Origin: Dillenia suffruticosa
Lineage: Eukaryota; Streptophyta; Magnoliopsida; Dilleniales; Dilleniaceae
Assembly: GCA_033439265.1 (NCBI GenBank)
Contig: JAVTVX010000020.1
Span: 15,642,001-15,706,000, forward strand
Reading direction: 5' to 3'
DNA: 64,000 nucleotides
Shown: positions 33,675 through 45,515 of the stretch, piece after piece
Layout of the letters: the number at the start of each line of letters is the position of its first letter
Numbering within the stretch: the first letter of the stretch is position 1
Position numbers and translations under genes: made by a program
The notes under the pieces: generated by a model
Told to the model about the DNA's origin: nothing
Database searches by the model: none
What the model saw: the letters and a program-made list of their open reading frames with translations, nothing else

Positions 33675-34891
33675 CTATTGACAAGGAGGTAGAGTAAGCA
33701 TATTATTCCTAGTGGAAGACTTTCCTACGATACTATAAGGCGCTGAGTTGCCATCTGGGCCATAATGAAAGCTCGAATCTAGGGCATGACTATACCTCTT
33801 AGCTCGCAGATTGGGATAATAGTCCTTGAAATGTCCCTCCTTTCCGCACTGAAAACATCTGCCAGAGAATCGACATAGGCCTAGATGAGCCTTTTTACAA
33901 ATCAGACAGGACCTTTTCTGTACTCCATCGAACCACAGTGCAGTACCCAAGCAACCTCCCGGTGTACTCATCAGGGCTAATGACTGCCCACATTGCCTAT
34001 GAGGTATAGTTCCAAACCCTTGTCTATGGCCGTTGCTGTATGAATCTTGACCTCTGCTTCTCTTGGAGTTCTGTCCCTACCCAAATCTAGGTCTCTTCCT
34101 TTGGTTTTACTACTTGCGAAGTCTGTTCCGCTCTTTGATGTTTTGCTTTACCCTCAGTGCCCATTACAGAACTCTAGCATATGTATCCTCCTCGAAAACT
34201 GTCATCCGGTCTCTAATGGCAAGATTGAGTCTATATTCAAACTTGAATCTCCTGGTCTCCTCAATCACCACTAACTCTAGGAAAAATGTTGTCAGCTTAT
34301 AGAACTCAATCTCGTACTTTGACATAGAATTATGCCCCTGCTTCAACTCAGGAACTCTAGCCGTTTCAAGTCATGGTTGAACATCATGTAATATTGGGAA
34401 TCAAACTTCCTCAGAAAGTCATCCCAAGTCAGCGGCTTATCCGCTCTATCATTGACGCCGTCCCACTAGTCACAAGCGTCATCCTCTAGCAATCTAACTA
34501 TTATTAGCTTGAGTCTATCCTTAACTCTCATGTCCTCCACAGCCTCTTTGATTCGTTTGAGCTATTTCCTGGCCACAATAGGGTCGTGGGTCCTAGAGAG
34601 GGACTTACACACTAGACTTCTAGCCTCTCTCAGCAAGGTAGAGACCTCTGTCATCTGTCAAGTAGTCGGTGTAGTCGTCAACGTAGGAGAAGGCGCTAGT
34701 GTCGATGCGAGTACAGGCAGAGTCTCAATCGCCGGTGTAGGTGGTGCTCTCATCTGGTCTCGGTGGGCCGTCCACCAGTCCATCATCTCCTGGAGTGTGG
34801 GGTGTGGTGGAGGTGCTTCTCTAGTAGGAGGGGCCTGAGGTGTTTGAGGCAATGACGCGGCCTTGAGCGGGACCTCAATGGGATGCCTCAA
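33675..34891 (-). pseudogene. Gypsy gag remnant with altered zinc knuckle
   Basis: Minus-strand pieces: a Pro-rich N-terminal part with PTLQEMMDWWTAHRDQMR (34,658-34,891); a retrotransposon gag core with MSKYEIEFYKL and RFKFEYRLNL (34,164-34,346); and a CCHC-type knuckle CFQCGKEGHFKDYY (about 33,850) whose last Cys is Tyr. Stops and frameshifts separate them. Order and content fit the gag of a Tekay-type element, upstream of the protease at 33,228-33,449. Confidence 0.8.
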
Positions 34892-35081
34892 TCATTCTTA
34901 GGGGCACATAGTTCTACATAAATGATTACATTTAGTACTTAAGAGTGGGAAAGCAAAGGGTTAGATGCCAACCTAACCCCCTATAAGGATTAATGTTATT
35001 GGACCATAAGAGGCAAATTATAATTTTTTTGAAAATCTTTTTACAAACACTAGAAATGAAATAGAGTAGATAGAGTACCTA

Positions 35082-35095
35082 GCACTCCGATACCA
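35082..35095 (-). other. Gypsy primer-binding site
   Basis: The reverse complement reads TGGTATCGGAGTGC, eight bases inside the 5' LTR edge at 35,104. It resembles the initiator-Met tRNA primer site TGGTATCAGAGC with small changes. Confidence 0.6.
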
Positions 35096-35103
35096 CCGCA
35101 ATC

Positions 35104-38100
35104 TGTCATGACCCAACCCATAGGTCGAGCACGCGAACAGACCGTTGCGACTCCTCGAGGCACGGGCATGCCCTACTCATACACCGAGGTGACGCAAGGC
35201 TAATATTATGACTAATATCATGACCCTGCTCGACATTCTAAATTAAATCATACAACGAAAGATTTGAAAAAAAAAAATCATAAATTTATTTAAAACATTT
35301 GTCTCCAATTTATATATAATATTTATATGTACCGTCCAATCTTAAACAGAGATGGGTATGAATACTTACCCAGTAGCGTCACTCGGTAAAACTCTTGGAA
35401 CAGTACCTCAATGTGAGTTAAGTACAGTATAAGCTGAAAATTTTAAATATAAGGGTAAGTATAATCCACATACTCAGTGAATGAGATGCAAGAACTATAT
35501 AATGACAATAAATGAATTTGTGAAAATGGCAAGTCAAACCATCGTTTTCAAATTTATATTCATTTGCAACATATCGTGTAATTCAAATTAATATACATTT
35601 TTATCATAATCATTGTATCATGGGAAGTCAATCGGTCATAAAATGCATTATATCCATAATTTGGCCTAAATAGGGTAAAATCCAACAAGTGGTCATCACA
35701 ATATCATAATAATGAACACATAAATTTTTCTTTTGACCTCCTTCCCTTAGTATTGACACGGTCTTCACATGGTGTTCGTCTATTGAATCAGTTGGTCAGA
35801 GATAGGGGACTCAAACCCCTGTTCCTGTATTACCCCACTACCTCATCCCGTTGGGTAAACACTTAATATCGTGGTAGGGAGTACGCTATAGCCACTATAT
35901 ACCATCCCAAAATCATACACATGTACCACATGTTATCATTTATAATTTTTTACTCGTAAAAGAAAAATATGAAACTATTAGTCATCATAATACCAGAATG
36001 TAATTTTCACAGAATATCATTTCAGAACATACCATAAATGCTAAAACATTTCTAAATCATATTTCAAAATTTATTTATAAAAATCATGATCAAACTATTT
36101 TTCATTTAAAATCAGAAATTGTTCGTCCCACTCACATCGACTGGGGAGGGTACGCCACTCCCCTAACTGGCTTCGTTTCTCGAGCAAGTCACCCCTCATA
36201 TGAAAACAAAACCCTACGCCTAAGTTCAATATATATAATTCGTTAATTATTTTGATAATATCATATCATAAAACTACGAATTGCATATGAAAATGTTTAT
36301 TTTAAGGTAAAATCTTAAATTTCGTACTTAAAAAATCTTAAATCTAAGTTTTCAAAATTCAACTCTACACAGTTTTGAGAGAAACTTCATATCTCTCTGT
36401 TTACTACTCCAATTTAAGTGATTCTTATCTCTAATCGAAGACAAGACATTGATCTAAATTCTTTTGGTTTATACCATTCTCAGATTTTATGTGTATAATT
36501 TTATAAAATTCTTTTTTAATATCAGTTTTGACTTTAAAAACTATTTCTGTACAATTTTAGTAAAAATATTATAACTTTCTGCCTGCTACTCTGATTCAAG
36601 TGATCTTTAACTTAAATTAAAGGTAAGACAGAAATATAAAACTTTTATATTTTAAGTTTCTCCAAATTCTATACATAAGATATTTTAAAAATTAACGCAA
36701 GGTATTGGTCTCAACAATGTCAATGCATTTGAAGAGAAAATTCTATAAAACCGCGACTAGACCTGTATTATTATATGGTACTGAGTGTTGGGATATTAAA
36801 CAATAACAAAAATAAAAAATGATCGCAGTAGAAATGAAAATATTTAGGTGGATACATGGTAAAACGAGAAAAGATAGAATTAGAAATGAAAAAATTCACA
36901 TTAAGTTGGGAGTTAGCTCAATTGTGGATAAGATGTGAGAGTATCATGTGAGATGGTTTGGGTATGTGCAAAGAAGATCCAAGAACGCACCGATTAGGAA
37001 AATCGAGAACTTAAATATATAAAATTTAATAAAATGTAGAAATAGACCGCTGAAAACTTGAATACAAGTTATTAGTAAAGATATGATAGTTAAGAGTTCA
37101 GACGAGAAGATGATTTTGGATAGAAATTAGTGACGTAAAAGAATCCACATAAATTAAATTAATATATTTTGGATATATATATATATATATATATTGATTT
37201 ATTTTATTTTTACTTTTTTTTTAATTTTATTTTTATTCTCTTTTGTATATATTTTCTATTTTTGTATTTATTATTTATTTATTCTATTTTTTTAATTATA
37301 ATTTATCTCTCAAATGACCGACTCCAAATTATTGGGTTTAAGGTTCGATTCGTTGTTATTGTTGTTGTTGACACAAGATACTGGTCATACACAAAGTATG
37401 AAAATAAAATGGCTGAATCATGCTGAACTCTCAAAAATCACTAAAAATTGATTTTTTTCATGAAATGTTTCATATAATATATCATTTTAAAGTTTAAAAA
37501 ATCTAGTTTACACACAAATAAATGGTTTAGATTTTTGATTCCTATAAAATGAGATATCATAACAAAACTATACAAAACTCAAATTTAGAATTTAATATCT
37601 AGTATGCTAGTATAGATACTAATGTAACTACTCAACAAATGATTTAATTTTTACACAAGTTAAAACATGTTACCTTTCTTATAAACTCTCTTGCTAACAA
37701 TATATATCAGCACTCCCTTTGAATTCTTGAAAATTTTTTATATCACCTTAACAAAAATCAAATCACAACATATTAATACAATATTTTTATACCTCCATCT
37801 TGAAATCAAAATTTTCAACAATACTCTTACCTTTTGGCTTCATGGTTGAACTCAATTTTAGAGAACGGGTTTTCATATTTCATCCAAGGGAGGAGAAATG
37901 AAGAAAAAGTGAATCAAATTTCTCAAAATAAGTTCCTTTATAAATCTAGGAAAGTATTCTTGACCATTGGATCATCCTATACATTATCTCAACCATCCAC
38001 TTATTTTAGCACTCAAAGCATGTAATTTTTTATTCAAGCAAACTCCATGCACTCCATTAGGAGTCTTGTTGAACGTTCATGTCAAGAGAAGAAGTATCAC

Positions 38101-38617
38101 AACTAACACAAATTGTTCCAATTACAATTCATGCATAAATTGTCATCCTATGAGTTTTCTTGAATGTGAACAATCTTATGTGGCCACTAACCAACATTAC
38201 TGCCATCTTGATCAATCATTTGGTTCTAATTGTTTATCATTGAGTGGCTTGCAACCTAATCCCTCAACTTTTCTTAATTGCATTTAGATCTCTAATTTTG
38301 AACAAATTTGTATTTTTTGTCCCTATAAAATTTTGTTCGAAATTCCTTAAAAATGTGAAATTTCATTTAAATACTTTTATTTAAGTGTGTAGACCCTTCC
38401 TTAACTATTTTTGACTTCTTTAGTTCTTACTGGTGCTTGTCAAGAAAGTTTTCGTTTTACTGATAAAATTTATGATTTAAGTGATTTTGAAACGAAATTT
38501 TAAAATAAATAAATAGATAATTAAAATTACATTTTAGATATCTCAAAAGATATTAATATATATTTAGAATCATCAAGAGTGGTACCTAATATACAGTTAT
38601 AGAAAATCAATATTATA
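35104..38617 (-). repeat. Gypsy 5' LTR (right), carrying an RTE insertion
   Basis: It aligns with the left LTR over most of its length (TGTCATGACCC at one end, AATCAATATTATA at the other, where CA has become TA). Without the RTE fragment and its duplication it is about 2.84 kb, longer than the left copy because the left one has deletions. It has diverged visibly from the left copy, so the gypsy insertion is much older than the copia insertions. No gene is in it besides the RTE scrap. Confidence 0.9.
36711..37370 (+). pseudogene. RTE-type LINE 3' fragment (RT C-terminus)
   Basis: One plus frame reads the conserved end of plant RTE reverse transcriptase: RKFYKTATRP, LLYGTECWDIK, MKIFRWIHGKTRKDRIRNE, KLGVSSIVDKM, VRWFGYVQRRS. 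Three in-frame stops break it. It ends in a TTGTTGTTGTTG-type 3' tail, typical of RTE. A 16-bp imperfect duplication flanks it (36,695-36,710 and 37,371-37,386), and the left gypsy LTR has the uninterrupted site near 13,830. It is 5'-truncated, as most LINE copies are. A TA run and T-rich stretch lie at 37,175-37,300. Confidence 0.85.
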
Positions 38618-38622
38618 TCTCT

Positions 38623-39504
38623 TGCCTGACTAACAGACTAGAAGTCCTTGTCCGATCGTGCTTGGGGAGTTTCTTTAGGCATTTATCACAATGATGCCTA
38701 AAGACCATACAATCCTCATACCTAGGTGGAATGTAAGAATATGCCGCTCTAACCAAGAAATCACTTCCATCCAGCAATGTGAACATTGCCTCCTTAAGTA
38801 TAGGACTCCTTACATCAAGCTCAACAAACACCTTGCTTTACCTAAATTCGGTACATGAAGCTGATGACAAACACCTTGCTTTACCTAAATTCGGTACATG
38901 AAGCTGTGACATCATCTATGGACAGTGGTCTCTCAAAAACCGAAACCACATAACTCAACCCACACCTATTATAGAGAACCAGTGGCACATTGTACAACTT
39001 AATCCAAATAGCAAGCATCCAAGGCTCATATTCAGCCATAAACATACCCATGGCAAATCTACACAATATAAATGGAACTCCAATTATATGCCATCGGCTC
39101 CTATCTAATATCTCTTGGAAATGTTTTTCTTTACTAAATTTCAGTAGAAATAATCCAGGATCCACCATGATAACCTCAGAAAACCCAAATCTACTCCATA
39201 ATAGTATAGCAATCCTGTTAACCACTTTAAACGAAAGTCACCATTCAATGAGGTTTCCAACTAAACTAAAACATAGGGCCTACTGCCCCTTCTCAGCCAA
39301 AAAGTTAGGAACAACAAACTTACCCTCATCACCATGTAGAACTTTCTCCTTGGAAAGTAATATCTTGTGTTGACTATCTCTATGATCAATCCCACTACTG
39401 CTGTCTGTCTTACCTCCAACTACAACAGCATAACTCATAGACACCTTGGGTGATGGAGGTCTGCCTCCATTGCTCGTAATAGTACCCATCTCTTTATTAA
39501 ACAA
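38623..39504 (-). pseudogene. L1-like LINE ORF1 (DUF4283 and CCHC)
   Basis: Minus-strand pieces in order: an N-terminal part with SMSYAVVV (39,280-39,504); a DUF4283-like domain with FLLKFSKEKHFQEIL, GVPFILCRF and WMLAIWIKLYNVPL (38,881-39,225); and a region with VFVELDV and YIPPRYEDC..FRHHCDKC (38,613-38,831), the usual CCHC area of plant L1 ORF1. Frameshifts separate them, and a 43-bp tandem duplication at 38,825-38,906 disrupts the junction. ORF1 would bind LINE RNA. It is cut at 38,622 by the gypsy element (TCTCT) and resumes at 12,544. Confidence 0.82.
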
Positions 39505-40260
39505 AGCAAATGAATTTGAAATTTTATTTTATTTTTTATTTTTTTCACCTTTTTGCCCTGTAGTATATAATAATGGTGTACTGTAGTCTGCTTATGTGCT
39601 TTTTTCAGACCTTTTTGCCCTATCGTGCACAGTAATGGTGCATTGTAGTCTGCCTGGGCTTTTTTTTTTCTGTGACGGATTAAAATCGATTCAGATGCGA
39701 TATCACAAAAACCACCTGTTCCGGTCTAATTCTCGCTGTCACACCACGACCGTCAATTTTGAGCTCGCTGTTAACACCGCCAAATAGGGAAAGGAGATGC
39801 CGGGGAAGGTCAATTGAAGGCCAACAAAGCTAGATTCGACGGCCGATCACGATAATTCCTCCTCCCAGTGTTCAATTTTGCTAGAGTTGTGTGATGACCC
39901 TTCGAATCCTCCGGCCACCAGTTGACTCCGTGAATGGTTGGTGCAAAATCTTTCGGCCACCGGTCAACGGCAATCCACCAGTTGACGACAATACATCTGC
40001 AGACCCTTAGCAATCCACAACTCAATTTCCTCCCGTCATGACAAATCCAACGCTGGGAGAAATCTCTGAAGCCATTAAGTTACCTTCTATTAGGCCATAA
40101 CCGACCCGCATAGGGGCTGGAAAAGGAGTCCCTAATTACTGGCCGCTGCTCCCCTGGTGCTGGCGATGGTTATTGACACCGGAAAATCACAAATATGGAA
40201 GATGTTAGGCTTTGCCTCTAATTCGCCTTTTTGCCTTCCAGAGAGAGCAAAAAGGTATTT
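39505..40260 (-). other. Probable LINE 5' leader with tandem duplication
   Basis: This lies directly upstream of ORF1 and is less AT-rich than what follows. A 62-bp unit is duplicated in tandem at 39,547-39,670 (each copy has CCTTTTTGCCCT and GTAGTCTGC). The upper boundary, near 40,260, is a guess from the composition change. No gene is recognised. Confidence 0.4.
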
Positions 40261-41340
40261 TGGGTATTTTAGAATTATTTGTTGAATTCTACTTTCTTCC
40301 TAATTTAACCTTTGATTAGATGCTGATTGATTCGATTAAAAGGAGTTCTAAAAGTTTTAAAAAATCTATTAAGCAATAAGAAGGGGTGCATCCATATTGG
40401 CCTCCAATCTGCACAAACTCATAGGATCCCATAGGGTTCACGTGTGCATGTGGCACGCCCATTGCATGTGCCAATACTTGTGCATGCAATGGGCATGTAT
40501 ATGCATGCAACTACGTGTGCGTTGTGCTCACCATGCAATTGACATTTAGTATAGTATTTTATACGATTCCTTTAGTAATAAATATTTCCAAACGGAGTTG
40601 GAACATTTAAGTAAACTCTTGATCATACTTACCATACGGTTGAATCCCTTCATTAGAAGATTCCAATCTTGTCAAACCTTTCTTGTTTGGATCACAGTTG
40701 ATAAATGCACTTGATTAATTCAGACTACAAATTCTTTTCTATTAAAGTTAATTCACCTTAGTCGAGAATTTTCACGAAAACTTAACTTTTAGATAGCATA
40801 GGATCTTTCTAGGGGAATGATTATTGGAATTATTTCAATTTTTTGAATTTTTCTTATATAAGACTGTATTTTTTGATATCTCAGTTTGTCATTTTATTTA
40901 ATCAAATAAATAAATCTATTTGTTATATTATTTAAGTGTATGGATAAGATATAATGGTTTTATATGTGTAATTTATGTATGTGATCTAGTTGATAGTGCA
41001 TACTTAAGTTATAAGTTATTGGTACATCAATAAAAAGTAAAATATTCATAGTTAATTGATGGATTGATGGAGATTGACACTTCATCATGTATAATATATG
41101 GGGAGATGGTTTGAAAAATAGGCATATAAAATGTCAAAAAATATTTGATTTTGATACTCACAACTTGCATAAAATATGATTTTGTTCTAAGTTTTGTTTA
41201 TGGTGATTCTTCCTATTTGTTATGCATGCATACACCAGAATATCAAAGTATAGAATCTCAATGCATGATATATAGTTTTGGTTTAATGAAAATTGGATTT
41301 TGAACTTTTGGTTGTGCTATAGTATTATCTTTAGATTGTC
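40261..41340. other. AT-rich interval, no gene seen
   Basis: No credible frame. A CATG-rich patch at 40,385-40,540 contains a perfect 12-bp inverted repeat (listed separately). The rest shows nothing I can name. Confidence 0.5.
40457..40494. repeat. Perfect 12-bp inverted repeat
   Basis: GCCCATTGCATG (40,457-40,468), a 14-base spacer, then its exact complement CATGCAATGGGC (40,483-40,494). Confidence 0.8.
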
Positions 41341-43020
41341 TGATGCTTTTTGCTTGAGAGTGCTCGAGGACAACTAAACATTCAAGTTTGAATGTATAAG
41401 ATAAGTTTTTTTATACATATATTTTGGATTTAATTTTTTAAAATTTATCATATTATTTTTGGCTCAAATTTGCTAAATTTCCTACTCAAATTAGTATAAT
41501 TATACTTTCAGGTCTTAAATTAAGTGGAAATTAGTGATTGTGGATAAAAAACGGATCAATGTGTATAAAAGGATGGAAAATTGGCATTTTAGACAAAAAA
41601 GCACTGTGGTTAATGGTACTATTTCGAAAATTCATGATTTGAACCATATTTATTGGATCAAAGCAATTCACATGTCACTAGAAAAGCTTGACAATACTAC
41701 TACAACTTGCTATTTCATCACTTGTCATATTTAAGTTGTAAATGAGAGAAAAATGTAGCCAAATTTAGATTCCAGGGCAGAAAAATTCACAAAATTTCTG
41801 TTGGGGTTTTTGGATTAAAAAAAGTCATATTTTAAGTTAGAAAACTTCTATTAACTTGATTTAAGTTGGTTGGAAAGATAAAATTGAATTCTACAACCTT
41901 TTATGTTTTGAAGAAAAGAAATTCAAATTGAAAGATGACAAAATATTTTGATGAAGTTAGGTGATGAATATGAACATATAGGCCGTAATTGGACCATGTA
42001 ATTGGACCAAATGGTGATATTTGGTTGAATAACGAAATTCCAAGACTCACCTATAAAACATTCAGGAGCCCACCTTCAATTCATTCTCAAAATCAAACTC
42101 AATTGATCAAGCCCAAACCCAAGCCCATTCTCATGGCAATGGCTATAATGAAGAATCATGCACAACATTCATAACACGAGGAAGAGCTAAGCTGTTTACA
42201 AAGAATGACACTAACACCGGAAGAAATATACATGCAATCAAAGACAAACGGAGACAAAAGTTTGAAAAGGAAAAGGAAAAGGAAAAGGAAAGAAGTGAGA
42301 GTTGAGATTCAACTTGGATTGGAGGAGAAGGAAATTTATAAAAGAAAAGGCATGTGCAGAACAAAACAACCTTTGATGGTGGCAACTTTGGAGAATAGCT
42401 TTGGAATTCTTTTATTTTTCCCCATTAATTCACTTTTATAGTTCAATTGTAGTTCAACTCTACTTTTCCATTCTTCAATTTTTTAGTCGCTTTGCTTCTA
42501 TCTTCAATCATAATCCTTTTCGCTAGTAATCTCCCGTCTTCAATTTCAGTCTCCGGTTGCAGCCTTATGTAACTCCACCGCTTTAGTCTCTTCCCTCATT
42601 TACTTTGCCGAATTTCGATTCTGCCATCTAGTTCAAGCTTCATCTTTAATTGCCATTTGTTCAATCGCCACCACCTATTCAAAATTATCTTCAATTTCGA
42701 ATTCATGATCTCTACCCCTTTGGTTTCATCACTTCATCATCACACTATTTCCACCTCAGTCTTTGCCTTGATTCGCCTAAACCAACATTGCTGCCACCTG
42801 TCTTTCCTTTTGTTGACTTCGTCTTCGCAGTGGTTTCAATTCGTCTTCATTGATGCCATTGACTCTTTAAATTTCACTCGTCTTTTTCACTTCCTGTACC
42901 GGTTCGACTCTGATTTCAGTCAGATTCTGCCACAACTCTAGCTTATGCAATCGCCAATTTCTCTTGGTTAATTGCCACTTGTCATTGTTCTCCATCTTCA
43001 AACATCGACAATCATATTTT
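41341..43020 (+). repeat. Possible Tat/Athila-type gypsy junction and LTR remnant
   Basis: The phrase GCTCGAGGACAAC followed by TTCAAGTTTGAATG (41,362-41,393) resembles the sequence just before the 3' LTR in plant Tat/Athila elements. What follows, from TGTATAAGATAAG at 41,393, would be LTR and includes CCTATAAAACATTCAGG near 42,050 as a possible promoter. No coding region accompanies it and no end could be fixed. An (AAAAGG)n patch is at about 42,265-42,290. Confidence 0.35.
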
Positions 43021-44261
43021 TTTTTGCCATCTTAATGTCCATTTCGCAGAGATTTTTTTCAATTTATCTTTTTTTTTTTTTAAGAAAAAATAAAAATTAA
43101 TTTCTTTTAAAAATTGTTTAATTTTTTTAACTTTTGAAATAAAGTTAAAAATTAAAATTTAATTCTATTTTTACTTTTTTACTTTTAAAATAAAATTAAA
43201 AGTTAAAAATTAATTTACATATTTGAAATTTTATATCATTTAAATAAGAATATTAATGAAATAAAAATAATTATATGAGAATATAAATAGAATAAAAAAG
43301 TTCATATTTTTAGAAAAATTGGTGCATTAAAAAAAAGAAGAAGAAAAGCTCGGAGCTTTTTCTTAAAAATTATTTTTAAAATTTTTCTTCATAAAAAAAA
43401 AATTCTTTTTTAAGAGTTTCTAAATAAAATCGTTTGGTAGGATTTTTTCTTATAAAGAAAAGAGAAATCAAATAAAAACTCTATCAAATGGGCACTTAGT
43501 CATATGCGAGAAGTCTCTCTTTGCCCTCTTTTTGCTCTTTCTACTCGAACTTTTAAATTTTAGGCCGGGTTTGGTTTTGAATTTGATTTTTCAGTCTTAT
43601 ACAACTTTTATTAATTACTGTACTATTTTGATATCTTATAGCATTTTATTTTCAGATTTTGTTTTACAATTTATTTATTTAGGATTTTAAATTAAAAATT
43701 CTAGTTTTAATTAAAATGTAAAAAGTAAAATAAAAGAAAAATTAATTTAGGTTTCATTAGTAGTTTAAGCTATTTATAATTTACTTGTCGCTTTAGACTT
43801 CATAATTTTTAGTTTTTATTTCTCTTATTTTATAATTTAGGTAATTATTTTTAGGATTTATATAGATTTGACTTGTTTATTATTTAGTTGTTTATTCGAT
43901 TTTTATTAGGTTTGGGATTTAAAACCGGTTAGATCATTTCTAATAATTAAAAAAATCAAAACTAATAGGAAAAATTGACTGGTTGTTGTGGGATTCACAA
44001 CCTTAACTCATCAAAAATACCACATCCAATTATTCTTTTGCTTGTGGTGTCAAGTAGTTAAGGTTAAGATTTTAATAGACATGGCCACAGTTCCAGAATC
44101 GGTAATTCCGTTTCTAGAACCATTAGTTTTTAGTTTTAGTTCTAGAATTATAGATTTTGATTTTGATTTTAAATGGTTTTTGGGTTCTGATTCTCTAACT
44201 AAAATTAAAAAATAAATAATAAAAGTTTAAAAAAATAAAAAGAAGAGAGGAAGAGTTTGAA
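43021..44261. other. AT-rich interval, no gene seen
   Basis: Long A and T runs and no credible frame. It ends at the CACTA terminus. Confidence 0.5.
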
Positions 44262-44960
44262 CACTACAAAAAAAAAACTCATTTTAGCGACGCATTTAGG
44301 GACAAAAAATTCAGAAAAATTCGCCACTAAAATTTTTAGCGACGAAATTTGTGACAAAAAATTTTTCGTTACTAATGACGCGTCGCAAAAATTTAGCGAC
44401 AAAAGTGGCGGATTCGTCGCCAATTTAGGGACAAAAATATTTTCGTCTCTAAAATCCATCGCAAATTTAGCAACAAATATTTTTGTCACTAAAATCCATC
44501 GCCAATTTAGCTACAAAAAAGTTTTCGTCGCTAAAATTTGTTACTATTTTAGCAATAAAAATATTTCGTCGCCAATTTAGTGACAAAATATACAATTAGT
44601 CGCCAATTTAGCGACAAAAATATTTGTCGCTAAAATTCGTCGCCAATTTGGCTATAAAACATTATTCGTCGCTAAAATTTTGCGACGGAAAAGTTTCGTC
44701 GCTAAAATCCATCGCTAACTTTAGCAAATTTAGCGACGGAAATCTTCTATTTAGCGACGGCTTTACATGTCGTCACTAAATTTAAGAACGGATATATTTT
44801 TTTAACGACGAATGTATTTCTATTCGATAATTTTAGGATTTAGCGACGGATTTCTTTTAGGGGATTTCTTCCAATTTAGGGACGAATATTTTTTTCATCG
44901 TCCAGAGATTTTCTTGGCTAAATTTAGTCACAAATTTAGTGACGGATTTAATAAAAAATA
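44262..44960. repeat. CACTA terminus and subterminal repeat array
   Basis: Many copies of a motif close to TTTAGCGACGAAA occur in both orientations (also TCGTCGCTAAAATT) across 44,283-44,960. In En/Spm such subterminal arrays bind TnpA. Mixed orientations let the region fold into many small hairpins. Confidence 0.85.
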
Positions 44961-45515
44961 AATTTTGTTATTTATTCATATTTTGGCCTATTAATTAAAA
45001 AAAATGTTATCCTGTAATATCTATCCTATCCGATATTATTTGCAATCCAACCAATAACTCATCAATATCCAATTCAACTAATAAACCATACAAAAAAAAA
45101 AAAAAAATCATTCCAACCAAAATATATATGGAATTCCAAAATGAAAATGTCAACATCCTGATAATGAAAATGTCTAATAATAATTAATAGTTTCATAAAT
45201 TCCACGTAACATAAAAAATCAAATAAATATAAATATAGTGAAATATTAAACATCCAGATAATATTAGTATTGTCCACCACCGACCACCCACTAAGTCGTT
45301 ATCTTGATCTTCATTATGGACAACCATCGGCATTATCTCACTATCCTGGTCTTCATTTCATCAGTAGGAGGGGGTAAAGAAGGTTCATTTCATCAGTAGG
45401 AGGGGGCAAAGAAGGGTCAGTCATTATGCTGGTCTTCGTCTGGGTCATCAGCAGGCAAAGAAGGGGGAACCTGACTCTGTGACGGAAGAAACTGACTTGC
45501 ATCCAAATTGAGGTG
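44961..45515. other. CACTA interior, downstream of TnpA gene
   Basis: AT-rich sequence between the array and the TnpA stop codon. It contains a near-perfect repeat of CATTTCATCAGTAGGAGGGGG at about 45,354-45,410. No other gene is seen. Confidence 0.4.

Larger units (their letters stand above)
12550..38617 (-). mobile_element. Ty3/gypsy (Tekay-like chromovirus) retrotransposon, heavily nested
   Basis: Read on the minus strand: 5' LTR 38,617-35,104, primer site near 35,095, gag, protease, RT, RNase H, integrase, chromodomain-like tail, 3' LTR 20,087-12,550. The outer duplication TCTCT is perfect (12,545-12,549 and 38,618-38,622), so both ends are original, although one terminus now reads TA instead of CA. 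It is interrupted by Copia-2, Copia-3 (with Copia-4 inside) and an RTE fragment. The coding region has many stops and frameshifts. The Tekay assignment rests on the long LTRs, TGTAACACC start and the VEE-TWELENAM-KQYPQLF type C-terminus. Confidence 0.92.

Noticed and set aside
42143-42941. Short Ser/Phe/Leu-rich frames as possible signal-peptide proteins
   Set aside because: They come from CT-rich low-complexity DNA, overlap on both strands and match no family I know.
44257-44580. Reading frames on both strands in the GCGACG array
   Set aside because: They are translations of the CACTA subterminal repeats, overlapping on both strands, with no protein-like features.
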